A stretch of 17,251 bases of DNA from Candidatus Gastranaerophilales bacterium (GTDB taxonomy: Bacteria > Cyanobacteriota > Vampirovibrionia > Gastranaerophilales > Gastranaerophilaceae): positions 1 to 17,251 of the forward strand of contig CAAGEQ010000023.1 in NCBI GenBank assembly GCA_900768915.1, in the 5' to 3' direction. The notes beneath the pieces were generated by a model. That model had not been told where the DNA came from. It made no database searches and worked only from the letters and a program-made list of their open reading frames with translations. Shown one piece after another: positions 1 to 8,704 of this stretch (positions within the stretch are counted from its first letter, which is position 1; the number at the start of each line of letters is the position of its first letter). The position numbers and the translations under genes are program-made.

Positions 1-3000
1 ACAGTAAGCCGAGTAGCAGGTTCTATGGCAACATCTGCTGCTACATTTACAACTTGGGATGCAAGTAAAAATTATATCAATTTAAAAACAAAAGACATTC
101 AATATTCTGGAGAAGATGCAGTCAAAGAATGGCAAGCATATAAAGAAGGTAATGTTGAATCAGGCAAATTTGGTGCTTTTGCAGGTCTATTAAATTCAAC
201 CGTTGTTGGAAAAGTTGTTAATGGAACAATGAAACTCTTTGAAAAACCAGTAGCCAAAGCAGTTCAAGGAGTTGCGAAAACTCTTGAAAAAGGGGAAGCT
301 GTAACTGGTACAGAAGTTATGAAAACATTCATAGCGAAGCAAGCCCCAGGGATGGTTGCTAAAACAGCTGGAACAGTAGCAGAAGTTGCAGGGTTTACAA
401 TGTATGAAACTGCAAACGAAATTACAAAAGAACTTTTGAAAACAGATGCGAACGGTCAAAGACATTTGCCAAAAGATTTGACAGAAGAAGGGTTAACAAA
501 TTATCTATGGAAGCACTTGAAAGGTCAAGCAGCTAATTTAGGTGAAATCAAAGCTATTTCAAAATTAATCTTCATGCATAAAGGTGCGATTGTTGAACGT
601 GAACGTATGATGAATGAAAATCTTTCAAAATGCGAAATGCTTAGCAACGTAAAAATTCAAAAAGCAGAAGTAAATGGCAGAGAAATTTATGAAGTCACAA
701 TGCCAAACGGGAATAGAAAAGTTGCACACACGCCAGAAGAAATTGTTGCGTATTGTAATAACCTTATGTTGATGGATATGGCTGCAAATAGTATGGTTGC
801 ATCTAACGAAGTTGGTCAAAATGAAACAAAAGTTCAAATTAAAAAATCCATTCAATCAAATCCAGTTGAACAATCACTACAAGATAAAATAGGGAATGCC
901 ACAACAAGAGAAGCTTTTGTTGCTATTCGTGATGAGATAAAGAAGCTCCCAAATAGTGAAGAAAAAATGCAATTGATGCAAGAATATTTGAAAAAATATA
1001 GCGAATGGTCATCTGATCCCAAAAGACCTGATATAAGGATGCAATACAAGCCAACAGATGCTCCTTTGAATCAAAACTCAGAAGAAATCCGTACAATTAT
1101 TACAAATACCATTACAAGATTAAAAAAGACAAGTAGTGGGGAAGATGTAACATTAAAAATTAATGGAGAAGAACGGGTTTTTCAAGCATATAAAGGTAAT
1201 GTCGGGAATAATGGTGGATACTGCGTTACAGATGGTGAAAGTATTTATACATTAGTACCAAAGCCATCTAAAGCACTATGCCAAGAAGAATTATTAGCAG
1301 ATGAATTATATTGTCAAGTAATGGGTTGTTTCAAAAAAGAAAAAGTTGTTGTAGAAACAGATAGCGGCTTTGCAGTTATGTCCAAGAGTATATTCAATAA
1401 AGGCGGTTTTCAAAAAAGTAAAGATGCAATTGTTAAGATCTATGGTATGGATGCATTATTAGGGAATGTTGATAACATAGCCGTGGTTTCTAAAGGTAAT
1501 AATCCTGTACTTATAAGTAACAACTCATCTATTAATTTGCAAAGAATGAGAAATGGATTTTTGGAAGGTCAAAATACGGTTTCTCAATTGGTAGCTGCAT
1601 TTGATGTTCCGCAAGGATTAGTTAAAGGTTCAAAAAATGCTATGGAAATGAGAAAAGCATCAAAAGAGGAATTAATCTCGTCCTTGCAAAAAGTTGTAGA
1701 TTTCCCAGATGAGAAACTAATTGAAATAGTTAATAATAGCGGAATTGAAAACAAAGAACAACTAGGTAAAATATTAGTTGGAAGAAAACACTTTATTACA
1801 AAATTTCTTGAAAATTTAAAAAATATAGAGCAAGAAGGCTTGCCAATTGAAGATTATGTGAGAAATATATATGAAAAAATATCTGGTGAGATTTCATATG
1901 AAAAATTAAAAGGAACGACAAATACTGAATTTACCGATTATATTTCTAAAAAATTTAATATCCCTGAATGTAAATTATTAGGATATCAGAGAATATTAAA
2001 TAATCCAGAACTTGCATCACATATAAAAGAAAAAATCGAAGATGGAATATTAACAAAAGAAGATTTAATAGAATTTAATAGTGATATAGGTAAGTATGGT
2101 GCATATTGGCGAGAAGGTGCAAATGATAAAGTTGTAATATTTAATGCAATTCTTGATCTAAAGAAAAATGATGGTATACCTATGGGAAAAGCATATCCTT
2201 TAATATTAAAATATGCACAGGGTAAAGATGGAACAATTGTTTCTGAAAGAATACTTAATAACATAAAAGAAATTAACCAAGTTCTCGGAGGTAATACAAA
2301 TCAAGTATTATATCAAAAATTGTTTAAAGATATTCAAACTTGCGAAATTGACCGTACAAAACTTGACATTGTAAAAGATTTAAAAAATAAAGGAATTGAA
2401 GATAAACATTTAATATTGCTATTAGAAACAATTTCAAATCCTGACGGAACTATAAATGTTGAAAAACAAAATGCATTGAAAGAATTATTTGAACATAATA
2501 CTTCTCCTGAAGATATCCCAATGTATTTTGCAGCTGTAAATACTCCTAATGGCTTTGATTCTAATATGAAATTAATAGTAGATAGATATAAAGAATTAGG
2601 ATTAGATAATGATACAATAACAAATATGGTGTTATCTTCAAGAGTAAATACCGCAGAAGATGGTAAACAACAAAGAACTCATGCTTTAGAAATTCCATTA
2701 TTATTCCCTGACGAATTATCAAATAGAAGATTATTAAGTGGAGCTATTGCTGAGTTGAAATTATGGACTCCAAATGTAAAAGACCATATTAAAAAAGCCC
2801 TTGAGAAAAATCCAAACATAAAACTTGCAGACTTGATTCCCATGTTGACGTCTTTCCACAAAGACAGAACTTTTGACAAACAGGGTTATAGTATGGCATT
2901 CAGATTACTTGAATACGGTGTATCTCCATCAGGAATGGGCAGCTTTGTTGCAGCAACAAAAGTTACACCTCAACCTGTCAAAGGTTTAACTCCTGAAGAA

Positions 3001-6000
3001 GCTGCAACACAAACTACAAAATTGCGTGATGTAGGGAAATATCTATTAGATAATGGATATACAACAGTTCAAGCTTATAAATTGATTGAAGTTGCAAAAA
3101 CTAACGGCAAAATTGATGATTTTATATTGAATCTTATTCAAAATAACGGTCATAAATACAAAGCTGATGATTTATTGTTGTTGATTAGGTATTCAAAAGT
3201 TATGCCAGGTAAAGATGTATCTGTTGAATCCGTAAATCCTCAAAGGCAACAAATTTTTGATACAATCACAGATTTAATGCAAAATAAAGGATATAGTGCA
3301 ATTGATGCAATTGAATCTATTGCACAATCTCTATCGATTCAAAGTGTTATGAGGAATAATGTAGTTACGGATTTAAATACAAATATATTAGATTTTTGTA
3401 AAAAATGTACAGATAATAATATTCCAGCACGTGAAATACAGTTAGTAGCTTATAAATCAAAAATTGTGGATAATATTTCAGGATTTACACCAGAAGAAAT
3501 AAAAGCAAAACAACAAGTAATGTTAAATTGGGCAGACAAACTCTTATTTGAAGCTAAATTACCGCCAAAAACTGTTGCAACATTTATGGAAATTGCTGCA
3601 TTTAAGAGTAATAGAGGAAAAATCGGGGTAAGACCAAAGACATTTAATTTTGATGAAAATGTAATTAATGTCATAAATAGAATGGTAGAAGAAAAAGCAA
3701 TTACTCCTGAATCAGATGCGAATATATCTCAAGTAATACTTGGATTTAAATTATTAGATTATGATGAAACTGCTATCAACACAACAATGAAATTATTAAA
3801 AAATCCAATAACACTTGAAAATGGAAAACAATATGATTTGGATGCAGATTTTTTGGGTAACATAATTGCAGGTTCGAGAGACCCAAAAACAAATAAATTT
3901 GATATTGATAAATTTAACAAGAATATACAATTATATATTCTAAAAGCAGATCATGGATTTTCATTAAAAGAAATGGTTACACTTGCCAAATTATACAAAG
4001 GTGACATAACAATAGATAGACTTAGTACAGGGCAAAAAGTTAATTTATTAAATAAAATTTCTTATGCCTCTAAAGATGCAATAAAACTAATACAAGACAA
4101 AGTTATAGATACAAAAGATGCAAACGGGAATCCTGTTTCAGGTGATATTGAACTTCTAACACAAAAATTGCTAACAGATATTAATCTCGCATCCAAAAAT
4201 ATCAGAACAAATCAAACTCAAAGACAAGAATTTTTGGGCAATTTTATTACAAATAGAGGAAGAAATCCAGAAACTGGTCTGAATAACATTGAAACTAAAA
4301 TATCCGAATTTGATTTTACTCAATATGGAAAAGAGGGGTTACCACTTCAATATAGCAGAAATGAATTTATTGCTAATATCAGAGAAATTTTGGCAGACTT
4401 ATCACCTGAAGAACAAGCAAGTGTTTTGCGATTCCATAACATTGATTTAGGTGAAAATGGTTTTAATTCTAATCCAAGAGTTAAACGAATTAATCAGCCG
4501 GTAGAACAATTATCAAATGAGGGTTATAAAAATATCATAGGTGAATTATCTACAATATTAAAAGGTGTTAATGAAAATAATTTACAACTTTATAAAGAAA
4601 ATAATATTGAAACCATTTTGAAAAAATGTACTCAATTATCGCAATTAAATGAAACACAAATGGCTGAACTTGTAAAAGATTACCCTGAATTAAATATAGA
4701 AGATATCAAAACTCTACAAATACAAACAAAAGAATTCGCACAACTCGTTGAAAATAGTGATGTTGGCAATTTGCCAACTCCCCTTGCGGTAAAAACGGTA
4801 AATGAAGAAATAGCAGGATTTAATCAATTTACTGATAAAATGAAATCGGCTTCAACAAAAATTGAATATGAATACAATAAATTTATATATGAAAATGAAT
4901 TCAAAACAGGAGATGCTGAATTAGATAACATTTTAAATGGTATAATGATAGGTTTACCTGATGTAATGTTAACTGTTGGTAAGCAACAACATAAAACTCA
5001 CGCATACTCTGTTGATGTTCACACGATGGAAGTATTGAAAAAAGCAATGAATGATCCTGAATATAATACCTTATCTGATAAAGATCGTACAATACTAAAA
5101 TTTTCAATATTATTACACGATTTTGGCAAGAAATTTATTAACCCTGAAACACCTGATACAGGGCACGAAATTGATAGTGCTGAAATTGCATCCGGTATTA
5201 TGGCTCAATTTAAATTACCAGCAACTGTTAAAGAAAGAATCTTGAATATTATAAAAAATCACGATTGGTTTGCAAGATATAACAGAAATGAATGGAATGC
5301 AAATAAAGTTGCAGCTCTGTTCCGTTCTCCTGATGACTATAAGATTGCTAAAATAATGTCTAAAGCCGATTTATTTAGTATTAACCCGGAATTCCAATAT
5401 AATCCGAATGTTTTAAATATAAAAGAAGACAAGACTATTGAACATGCCAGTCGGGTATTTGATGAAAAATTAAAAAATCTTGATGCTGCATATAATAAAA
5501 TATATGCCAAAACAAATATTGTAATGAACTCTAAAATTTTAAATCCAAGTAAGATTCCAATGGATGAAAAATATGGAGTTAGAGTATTGAATTTAACAGA
5601 TGAAAATATTCCGTCTGATATGGATTTGGGTCAATATGGTATGAATGGTAGTACAAAAGATAATTTAAGACTTACTGTTCACATGGTTGCCGAGGATAAT
5701 TTACTTGGGAATTTGGAAAGTGCAAAATTGGGCATGGAATCAACAACAAATGACAATAATGTATGGTCTATAAGTATGATAAAAATGAACAGAACTCGTA
5801 CTTATCAGTACAGAAAATATGGCTTTGTTACGGATACTCCAATTTCAAGTATTGCAATTGCTTCTCCGAACAATTTGAGTAGCGGTTACGAAAAAGGAGT
5901 TGATAAATTTGTCGAATTGCTATTTGCAGATAATCCTCAAAGAAACTTTTTAAAACAAAGATTTATGATATCTGCACAGTCCCATGGAGTGAAGATTCCC

Positions 6001-6306
6001 GAAGCTGACTATCAAGAGCTTTCTCGAATTATTTATAACAAAAATTTTATATCACAATTAGAAACAAAACCAGAAATTGAAGTGAATGGTAATGTTTATC
6101 CGACTTCTGTAATTGTAAAAGCAATTCAAGAAAGTACAGATGAGTTATTTTTAGGCAAAACTCATATAGAATTTGTTGTAACTAACCCTAAAATACAAGG
6201 ACTTGTTGTAAAAGAAAACAGTATGGATGATGTTACACCTGACTTTATTTCTTTTGCTAAAAAATATAATTTACCAATCTTATTAGTTGGAAATAAATTA
6301 CATTAG
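1..6306 (+). CDS. Giant multidomain HD-domain protein, 5' end outside the window
   Basis: The frame is open from base 1 and the first ATG (25) has no good ribosome binding site, so the true start lies upstream. Residues are numbered from the Met at 25. Seen in order: an Ala/Gly-rich helical region (about 50-200); a segment resembling HipA/actin-fragmin-type kinases (about 365-560), with EELLADELY at 421-429 and DALLGNVDN at 476-484; a long helical middle (about 690-1600) with degenerate repeats; an HD domain (about 1655-1760); and an unrecognised C-terminal domain (about 1845-2093). The HD domain has H1666, H1698-D1699, H1714 and H1746-D1747, the pattern of metal-dependent phosphohydrolases, closest to the HD domain of tRNA nucleotidyltransferases. 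No signal peptide or membrane segment is visible in this part. The substrate is unknown. A role as a large cytoplasmic or secreted effector-like enzyme is only inference. The gene converges on the minus-strand operon. Confidence 0.85.
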   Translation, partial: TVSRVAGSMATSAATFTTWDASKNYINLKTKDIQYSGEDAVKEWQAYKEGNVESGKFGAFAGLLNSTVVGKVVNGTMKLFEKPVAKAVQGVAKTLEKGEAVTGTEVMKTFIAKQAPGMVAKTAGTVAEVAGFTMYETANEITKELLKTDANGQRHLPKDLTEEGLTNYLWKHLKGQAANLGEIKAISKLIFMHKGAIVERERMMNENLSKCEMLSNVKIQKAEVNGREIYEVTMPNGNRKVAHTPEEIVAYCNNLMLMDMAANSMVASNEVGQNETKVQIKKSIQSNPVEQSLQDKIGNATTREAFVAIRDEIKKLPNSEEKMQLMQEYLKKYSEWSSDPKRPDIRMQYKPTDAPLNQNSEEIRTIITNTITRLKKTSSGEDVTLKINGEERVFQAYKGNVGNNGGYCVTDGESIYTLVPKPSKALCQEELLADELYCQVMGCFKKEKVVVETDSGFAVMSKSIFNKGGFQKSKDAIVKIYGMDALLGNVDNIAVVSKGNNPVLISNNSSINLQRMRNGFLEGQNTVSQLVAAFDVPQGLVKGSKNAMEMRKASKEELISSLQKVVDFPDEKLIEIVNNSGIENKEQLGKILVGRKHFITKFLENLKNIEQEGLPIEDYVRNIYEKISGEISYEKLKGTTNTEFTDYISKKFNIPECKLLGYQRILNNPELASHIKEKIEDGILTKEDLIEFNSDIGKYGAYWREGANDKVVIFNAILDLKKNDGIPMGKAYPLILKYAQGKDGTIVSERILNNIKEINQVLGGNTNQVLYQKLFKDIQTCEIDRTKLDIVKDLKNKGIEDKHLILLLETISNPDGTINVEKQNALKELFEHNTSPEDIPMYFAAVNTPNGFDSNMKLIVDRYKELGLDNDTITNMVLSSRVNTAEDGKQQRTHALEIPLLFPDELSNRRLLSGAIAELKLWTPNVKDHIKKALEKNPNIKLADLIPMLTSFHKDRTFDKQGYSMAFRLLEYGVSPSGMGSFVAATKVTPQPVKGLTPEEAATQTTKLRDVGKYLLDNGYTTVQAYKLIEVAKTNGKIDDFILNLIQNNGHKYKADDLLLLIRYSKVMPGKDVSVESVNPQRQQIFDTITDLMQNKGYSAIDAIESIAQSLSIQSVMRNNVVTDLNTNILDFCKKCTDNNIPAREIQLVAYKSKIVDNISGFTPEEIKAKQQVMLNWADKLLFEAKLPPKTVATFMEIAAFKSNRGKIGVRPKTFNFDENVINVINRMVEEKAITPESDANISQVILGFKLLDYDETAINTTMKLLKNPITLENGKQYDLDADFLGNIIAGSRDPKTNKFDIDKFNKNIQLYILKADHGFSLKEMVTLAKLYKGDITIDRLSTGQKVNLLNKISYASKDAIKLIQDKVIDTKDANGNPVSGDIELLTQKLLTDINLASKNIRTNQTQRQEFLGNFITNRGRNPETGLNNIETKISEFDFTQYGKEGLPLQYSRNEFIANIREILADLSPEEQASVLRFHNIDLGENGFNSNPRVKRINQPVEQLSNEGYKNIIGELSTILKGVNENNLQLYKENNIETILKKCTQLSQLNETQMAELVKDYPELNIEDIKTLQIQTKEFAQLVENSDVGNLPTPLAVKTVNEEIAGFNQFTDKMKSASTKIEYEYNKFIYENEFKTGDAELDNILNGIMIGLPDVMLTVGKQQHKTHAYSVDVHTMEVLKKAMNDPEYNTLSDKDRTILKFSILLHDFGKKFINPETPDTGHEIDSAEIASGIMAQFKLPATVKERILNIIKNHDWFARYNRNEWNANKVAALFRSPDDYKIAKIMSKADLFSINPEFQYNPNVLNIKEDKTIEHASRVFDEKLKNLDAAYNKIYAKTNIVMNSKILNPSKIPMDEKYGVRVLNLTDENIPSDMDLGQYGMNGSTKDNLRLTVHMVAEDNLLGNLESAKLGMESTTNDNNVWSISMIKMNRTRTYQYRKYGFVTDTPISSIAIASPNNLSSGYEKGVDKFVELLFADNPQRNFLKQRFMISAQSHGVKIPEADYQELSRIIYNKNFISQLETKPEIEVNGNVYPTSVIVKAIQESTDELFLGKTHIEFVVTNPKIQGLVVKENSMDDVTPDFISFAKKYNLPILLVGNKLH
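1117..1704 (+). other. Kinase-like segment (HipA/actin-fragmin type), possibly inactive
   Basis: Residues about 365-560 of the giant protein follow the order of elements in HipA/actin-fragmin-like kinases. There is a strand with a lysine (YTLVPK, K413), a helix with a conserved acidic pair (E421-E422 in EELLADELY), and a catalytic-loop-like DALLGNVDN (D476, N481, D483). Next comes PVLISNNSSI (494-503), where active members usually have a metal-binding Asp (IDNG-like), and then a Gly/Asn-rich stretch. The replacement of that Asp by S498-N499 suggests lost or altered catalysis. The assignment rests on motif order recognised by eye, so it is tentative. Confidence 0.4.
4981..5310 (+). other. HD phosphohydrolase domain within the giant protein
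   Basis: This part of the giant protein encodes a complete metal-binding HD signature: H1659 and H1666 in an opening helix, the diagnostic LLHDFGK (H1698-D1699), GHEIDSAEIA (H1714), and KNHDWF (H1746-D1747). The spacing fits the HD domain of the tRNA-nucleotidyltransferase/poly(A)-polymerase type, where GHE..SAE follows HD by about 15 residues. Such domains hydrolyse phosphoester bonds in nucleotides or RNA ends. Because all metal ligands are present, this domain is probably active. No nucleotidyltransferase core (GS...D.D) is seen next to it, so the domain has been recruited into another setting. Confidence 0.8.
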
Positions 6307-6853
6307 AATCCTCTGAATGCAACCAACATCTTCATTTCTAAAATATACTTTTTCGCAGATTTGGAATTTTTATCTTCTACATAGTTCTTATGTAATATTT
6401 CTAAGTCAGGATTATCTTCAAAGATATTTTCCCATAATGAATTTAGATTTTTAGTGAGAGCAGAATAAGCTAAAAGCCACCAATTTAATCATTTTCCATT
6501 ATACTGAAATGTAAAAAGAGGATGTTCTTTATGATTAGTATTATCATTTAAACGAAAATCTGAGTTTTTATAATTAACTCCTATATCATAATTATGAACA
6601 TAATTAACATTTAACTTATTATCAGGATTAAGTGTATAATAAAAGTCGTCTTCTCTTATCCATATGCGATAGGGATTACGTAAAAAGAAAATAGCATTAA
6701 TGTGAATAAGAGATAATTTAAAATTTCCCTTTTACATAATCCGCAATCATATATATAATTAAATTCTTTATTTTCAATTTTTAGACATCCTGAATGAAAT
6801 GACTTATTTGAATATCCATGTTAAATTTGAGTTACTTCAAAATTATTTAACAT
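6303..6853 (-). pseudogene. Decayed gene, possibly a metallo-beta-lactamase-fold protein remnant
   Basis: Reading leftward from the ATG at 6853-6851, the frame gives MLNNFEVTQI and then a TAA stop at 6823-6821. It continues in frame as HGYSNKSFHSGCLKIENKE and on to a YIYDCG motif (DCG at 6748-6740). Between about 6740 and 6700 the protein-like reading moves to another frame, with RNPYRIWIRED beginning at 6680. That frame runs on as coherent protein sequence, broken once by TGA at 6491-6489 (between YNGK and LNWWLL), and ends at TAA 6305-6303. The full span (551 bases) is not a multiple of three, as expected after a frameshift. The N-terminal pattern ...Q(I)(Y)HG...F.YIYDCG resembles the start of some metallo-beta-lactamase-fold proteins; the central HxHxDH part would then be deleted. 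The family guess is weak, but the fact of a broken gene is well supported. It begins 7 bases after the ABC exporter stop, so it was probably the last gene of the operon. Confidence 0.75.
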
Positions 6854-6860
6854 AGTATAA

Positions 6861-8687
6861 TTAAACACCTGATATCTCCTGTTTTTTAAATTGCATTTCA
6901 TAAAGAGCTTTGTATTGCCCGTTTTGAATGTTCATTAGTTCTTCATTAGTTCCTAATTCTACTAATTCACCTTCATTGATGACAGCAATTCTATCTGCAT
7001 TTTTAATTGTCGATAGTCTGTGAGCGATAATAAACACCGTGCGATTTTGCATTAAATTATCCATTGCTTTTTGCACAATCGCTTCTGATTCATTATCTAA
7101 TGCTGAAGTTGCTTCGTCAAGAATTACGATAGGGGCATTTCTCAACATTGCTCTCGCTATCGCAACACGTTGTCTTTGCCCACCTGATAATGTCATACCT
7201 CGTTCCCCTAGTTCTGTTTCCAAACCCTCTGGTAATTCTGAAATCAAATCTTGCAAGTGAGCAGACTTAATTGCTTCCATAAGTTCTTCTGTTGTTGCAT
7301 CAGGATTACCCATCATAATATTTTCTTTAATTGTTCCTGAGTACAGGAAGTTATCTTGAAACACCATTGATATATTTTGTCTAAGTGATTTTAAAGAAAA
7401 TTCTCTAATATCAACTCCATCAATTTTTATTGAACCAGATTTGATGTCATAAAAACGAGGGATAAGGTTTACTAGCGTAGATTTTCCCCCACCTGAATTT
7501 CCTACTATTGCAAGTGTTTCGTTCTTTGGAATAGTTAAATTGATATTTTTCAAAACTGGTTGATTGGGAACATATTCAAAACAAACATCTTTAAATTCGA
7601 TATCTTTATTTAAGCCTGTTAAAGTTTTAGGATTTTCACAGTCTTGTATAGCAGGAGTTAAATCAAATAATTCAAAAACTCTGCCCATAGCAACGAAGAT
7701 ATTTTGAATACCTGTCAAAGTGTTTCCTAAAGTTTTTACAGGTTTATATAATAACAATAATGATGTTACAAATGATGCAAACGCACCAGCAGTCATTTGT
7801 CCTGAATTAATCAAGTAAGTTCCAACTCCAAGAACAGTTGCAATCCCAAAAGATGCAATCAAGTACATCAATGGAGACATCCAACCTGCACGTTTTAACA
7901 ATGACATTCCAATATCATAGGAATCCCATATTTGTTTTCGGAAGTAATTTTCTTGTCTATCTTGCAAATCATAAGCTGCCATGACTTTGTTTCCAGAATA
8001 CGTTTCGTTAATATTGGTAGTTATATTACCACCAATTACCATGTTTTTGTTTGATGCCGATTTTATTCTTTTTCTAATCAATGCAACTGGAACAAAAGCA
8101 ACGCAAAGCACAATAACTCCAATTATTGCCAGTTTCCAGGAACTATAAAGCATTACTGCAATCAAACCTAAAGCTCCAAAAGTTGCAGTAGTAATTGTTT
8201 TAATATTATCCACAATCCCAGCTGAAGCAGTTTGAGGGTCACCCATATATCTTGAAATAATTATTCCAGAAGAATTTTCGTCAAAAAATTGTGGATGCAT
8301 GTGAATTAATCTATGAAACAAATCGAATTTTACGTCATTAGTTATATGAGAACTTGTCCAAGCTGAAAGATAGTCATTTAAATACCTTAACACACCTTGA
8401 AAACCCGCAAATAAAATAACACCAATTGGCAAAATAAATGACATTTGTAAGCTTGAAATTGTAAAATTAATTCCATGCCAGTCAACTGCAAAGACTTTTC
8501 CCCCAATAACATAATCCATATAAGGTTTTAGGGCAAAAGCAGTTACACCATCTAGTAAACCTAAAGGAATTGCTACTAAAAAGCCTAATAATATTCTAAA
8601 CCAGTATGGTTTTATATACGGCCATATCCTCGATAATAACCAACCATATTTGAATGAGTTTTTTGCAGTTGTCATTTCTAGTTTCAT
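6861..8687 (-). CDS. MsbA-like ABC exporter (fused membrane and ATPase domains)
   Basis: This is a half-transporter of 608 residues that would work as an inner-membrane homodimer, flipping or exporting a lipid-linked or amphipathic substrate at the cost of ATP. Six membrane helices are visible (about 31-53, 83-105, 164-185, 186-206, 275-296 and 302-320). The ATPase domain follows, with Walker A GNSGGGKST (K402), Q-loop VFQDN, signature LSGGQ (500-504), Walker B VILDEA (D524, catalytic E525) and the H-loop histidine H556; all essential residues are intact. The start chosen is ATG 8687, because AAAGGA at 8702-8697 precedes it at a good distance. An in-frame ATG at 8714 has no such site and overlaps the upstream gene. 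As the last intact gene of a glycan operon it may move the glycolipid product across the membrane. MsbA proper and multidrug exporters cannot be separated by sequence alone. Confidence 0.9.
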   Translation of the reverse strand: MKLEMTTAKNSFKYGWLLSRIWPYIKPYWFRILLGFLVAIPLGLLDGVTAFALKPYMDYVIGGKVFAVDWHGINFTISSLQMSFILPIGVILFAGFQGVLRYLNDYLSAWTSSHITNDVKFDLFHRLIHMHPQFFDENSSGIIISRYMGDPQTASAGIVDNIKTITTATFGALGLIAVMLYSSWKLAIIGVIVLCVAFVPVALIRKRIKSASNKNMVIGGNITTNINETYSGNKVMAAYDLQDRQENYFRKQIWDSYDIGMSLLKRAGWMSPLMYLIASFGIATVLGVGTYLINSGQMTAGAFASFVTSLLLLYKPVKTLGNTLTGIQNIFVAMGRVFELFDLTPAIQDCENPKTLTGLNKDIEFKDVCFEYVPNQPVLKNINLTIPKNETLAIVGNSGGGKSTLVNLIPRFYDIKSGSIKIDGVDIREFSLKSLRQNISMVFQDNFLYSGTIKENIMMGNPDATTEELMEAIKSAHLQDLISELPEGLETELGERGMTLSGGQRQRVAIARAMLRNAPIVILDEATSALDNESEAIVQKAMDNLMQNRTVFIIAHRLSTIKNADRIAVINEGELVELGTNEELMNIQNGQYKALYEMQFKKQEISGV

Positions 8688-8696
8688 TTTATTTAT

Positions 8697-8702
8697 TCCT
8701 TT
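8697..8702 (-). promoter_or_regulatory. Ribosome binding site deciding the ABC exporter start
   Basis: AAAGGA lies nine bases before the ATG at 8687-8685, while nothing similar precedes the in-frame ATG at 8714. This favours the shorter reading of the exporter and leaves a 17-base gap after the radical SAM stop. Confidence 0.65.
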
Positions 8703-8704
8703 AT

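Noticed and set aside
25..27. ATG at 25 as the true start of the giant gene
   Set aside because: The frame is open back to base 1, no convincing ribosome binding site precedes the ATG, and the first visible residues look like the inside of a protein.
5545..6000. ADP-ribosyltransferase-like reading of the C-terminal domain (R ... SIS ...)
   Set aside because: The expected R, S-T-S and E-x-E order could not be traced with normal spacing, so no enzyme class is claimed.
6285..6345. GTTGG ... CCAAC around the stop of the giant gene as a terminator hairpin
   Set aside because: The stem is only five pairs with a loop of about 30 bases and no T-run follows, so it is not a convincing terminator.
6489..6491. 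In-frame TGA between YNGK and LNWW could be read as tryptophan (recoded genetic code)
   Set aside because: Other genes end at TGA (for example 15748-15746) and use TGG for Trp, and the same locus also has an in-frame TAA and a frameshift. Pseudogene decay explains it better.
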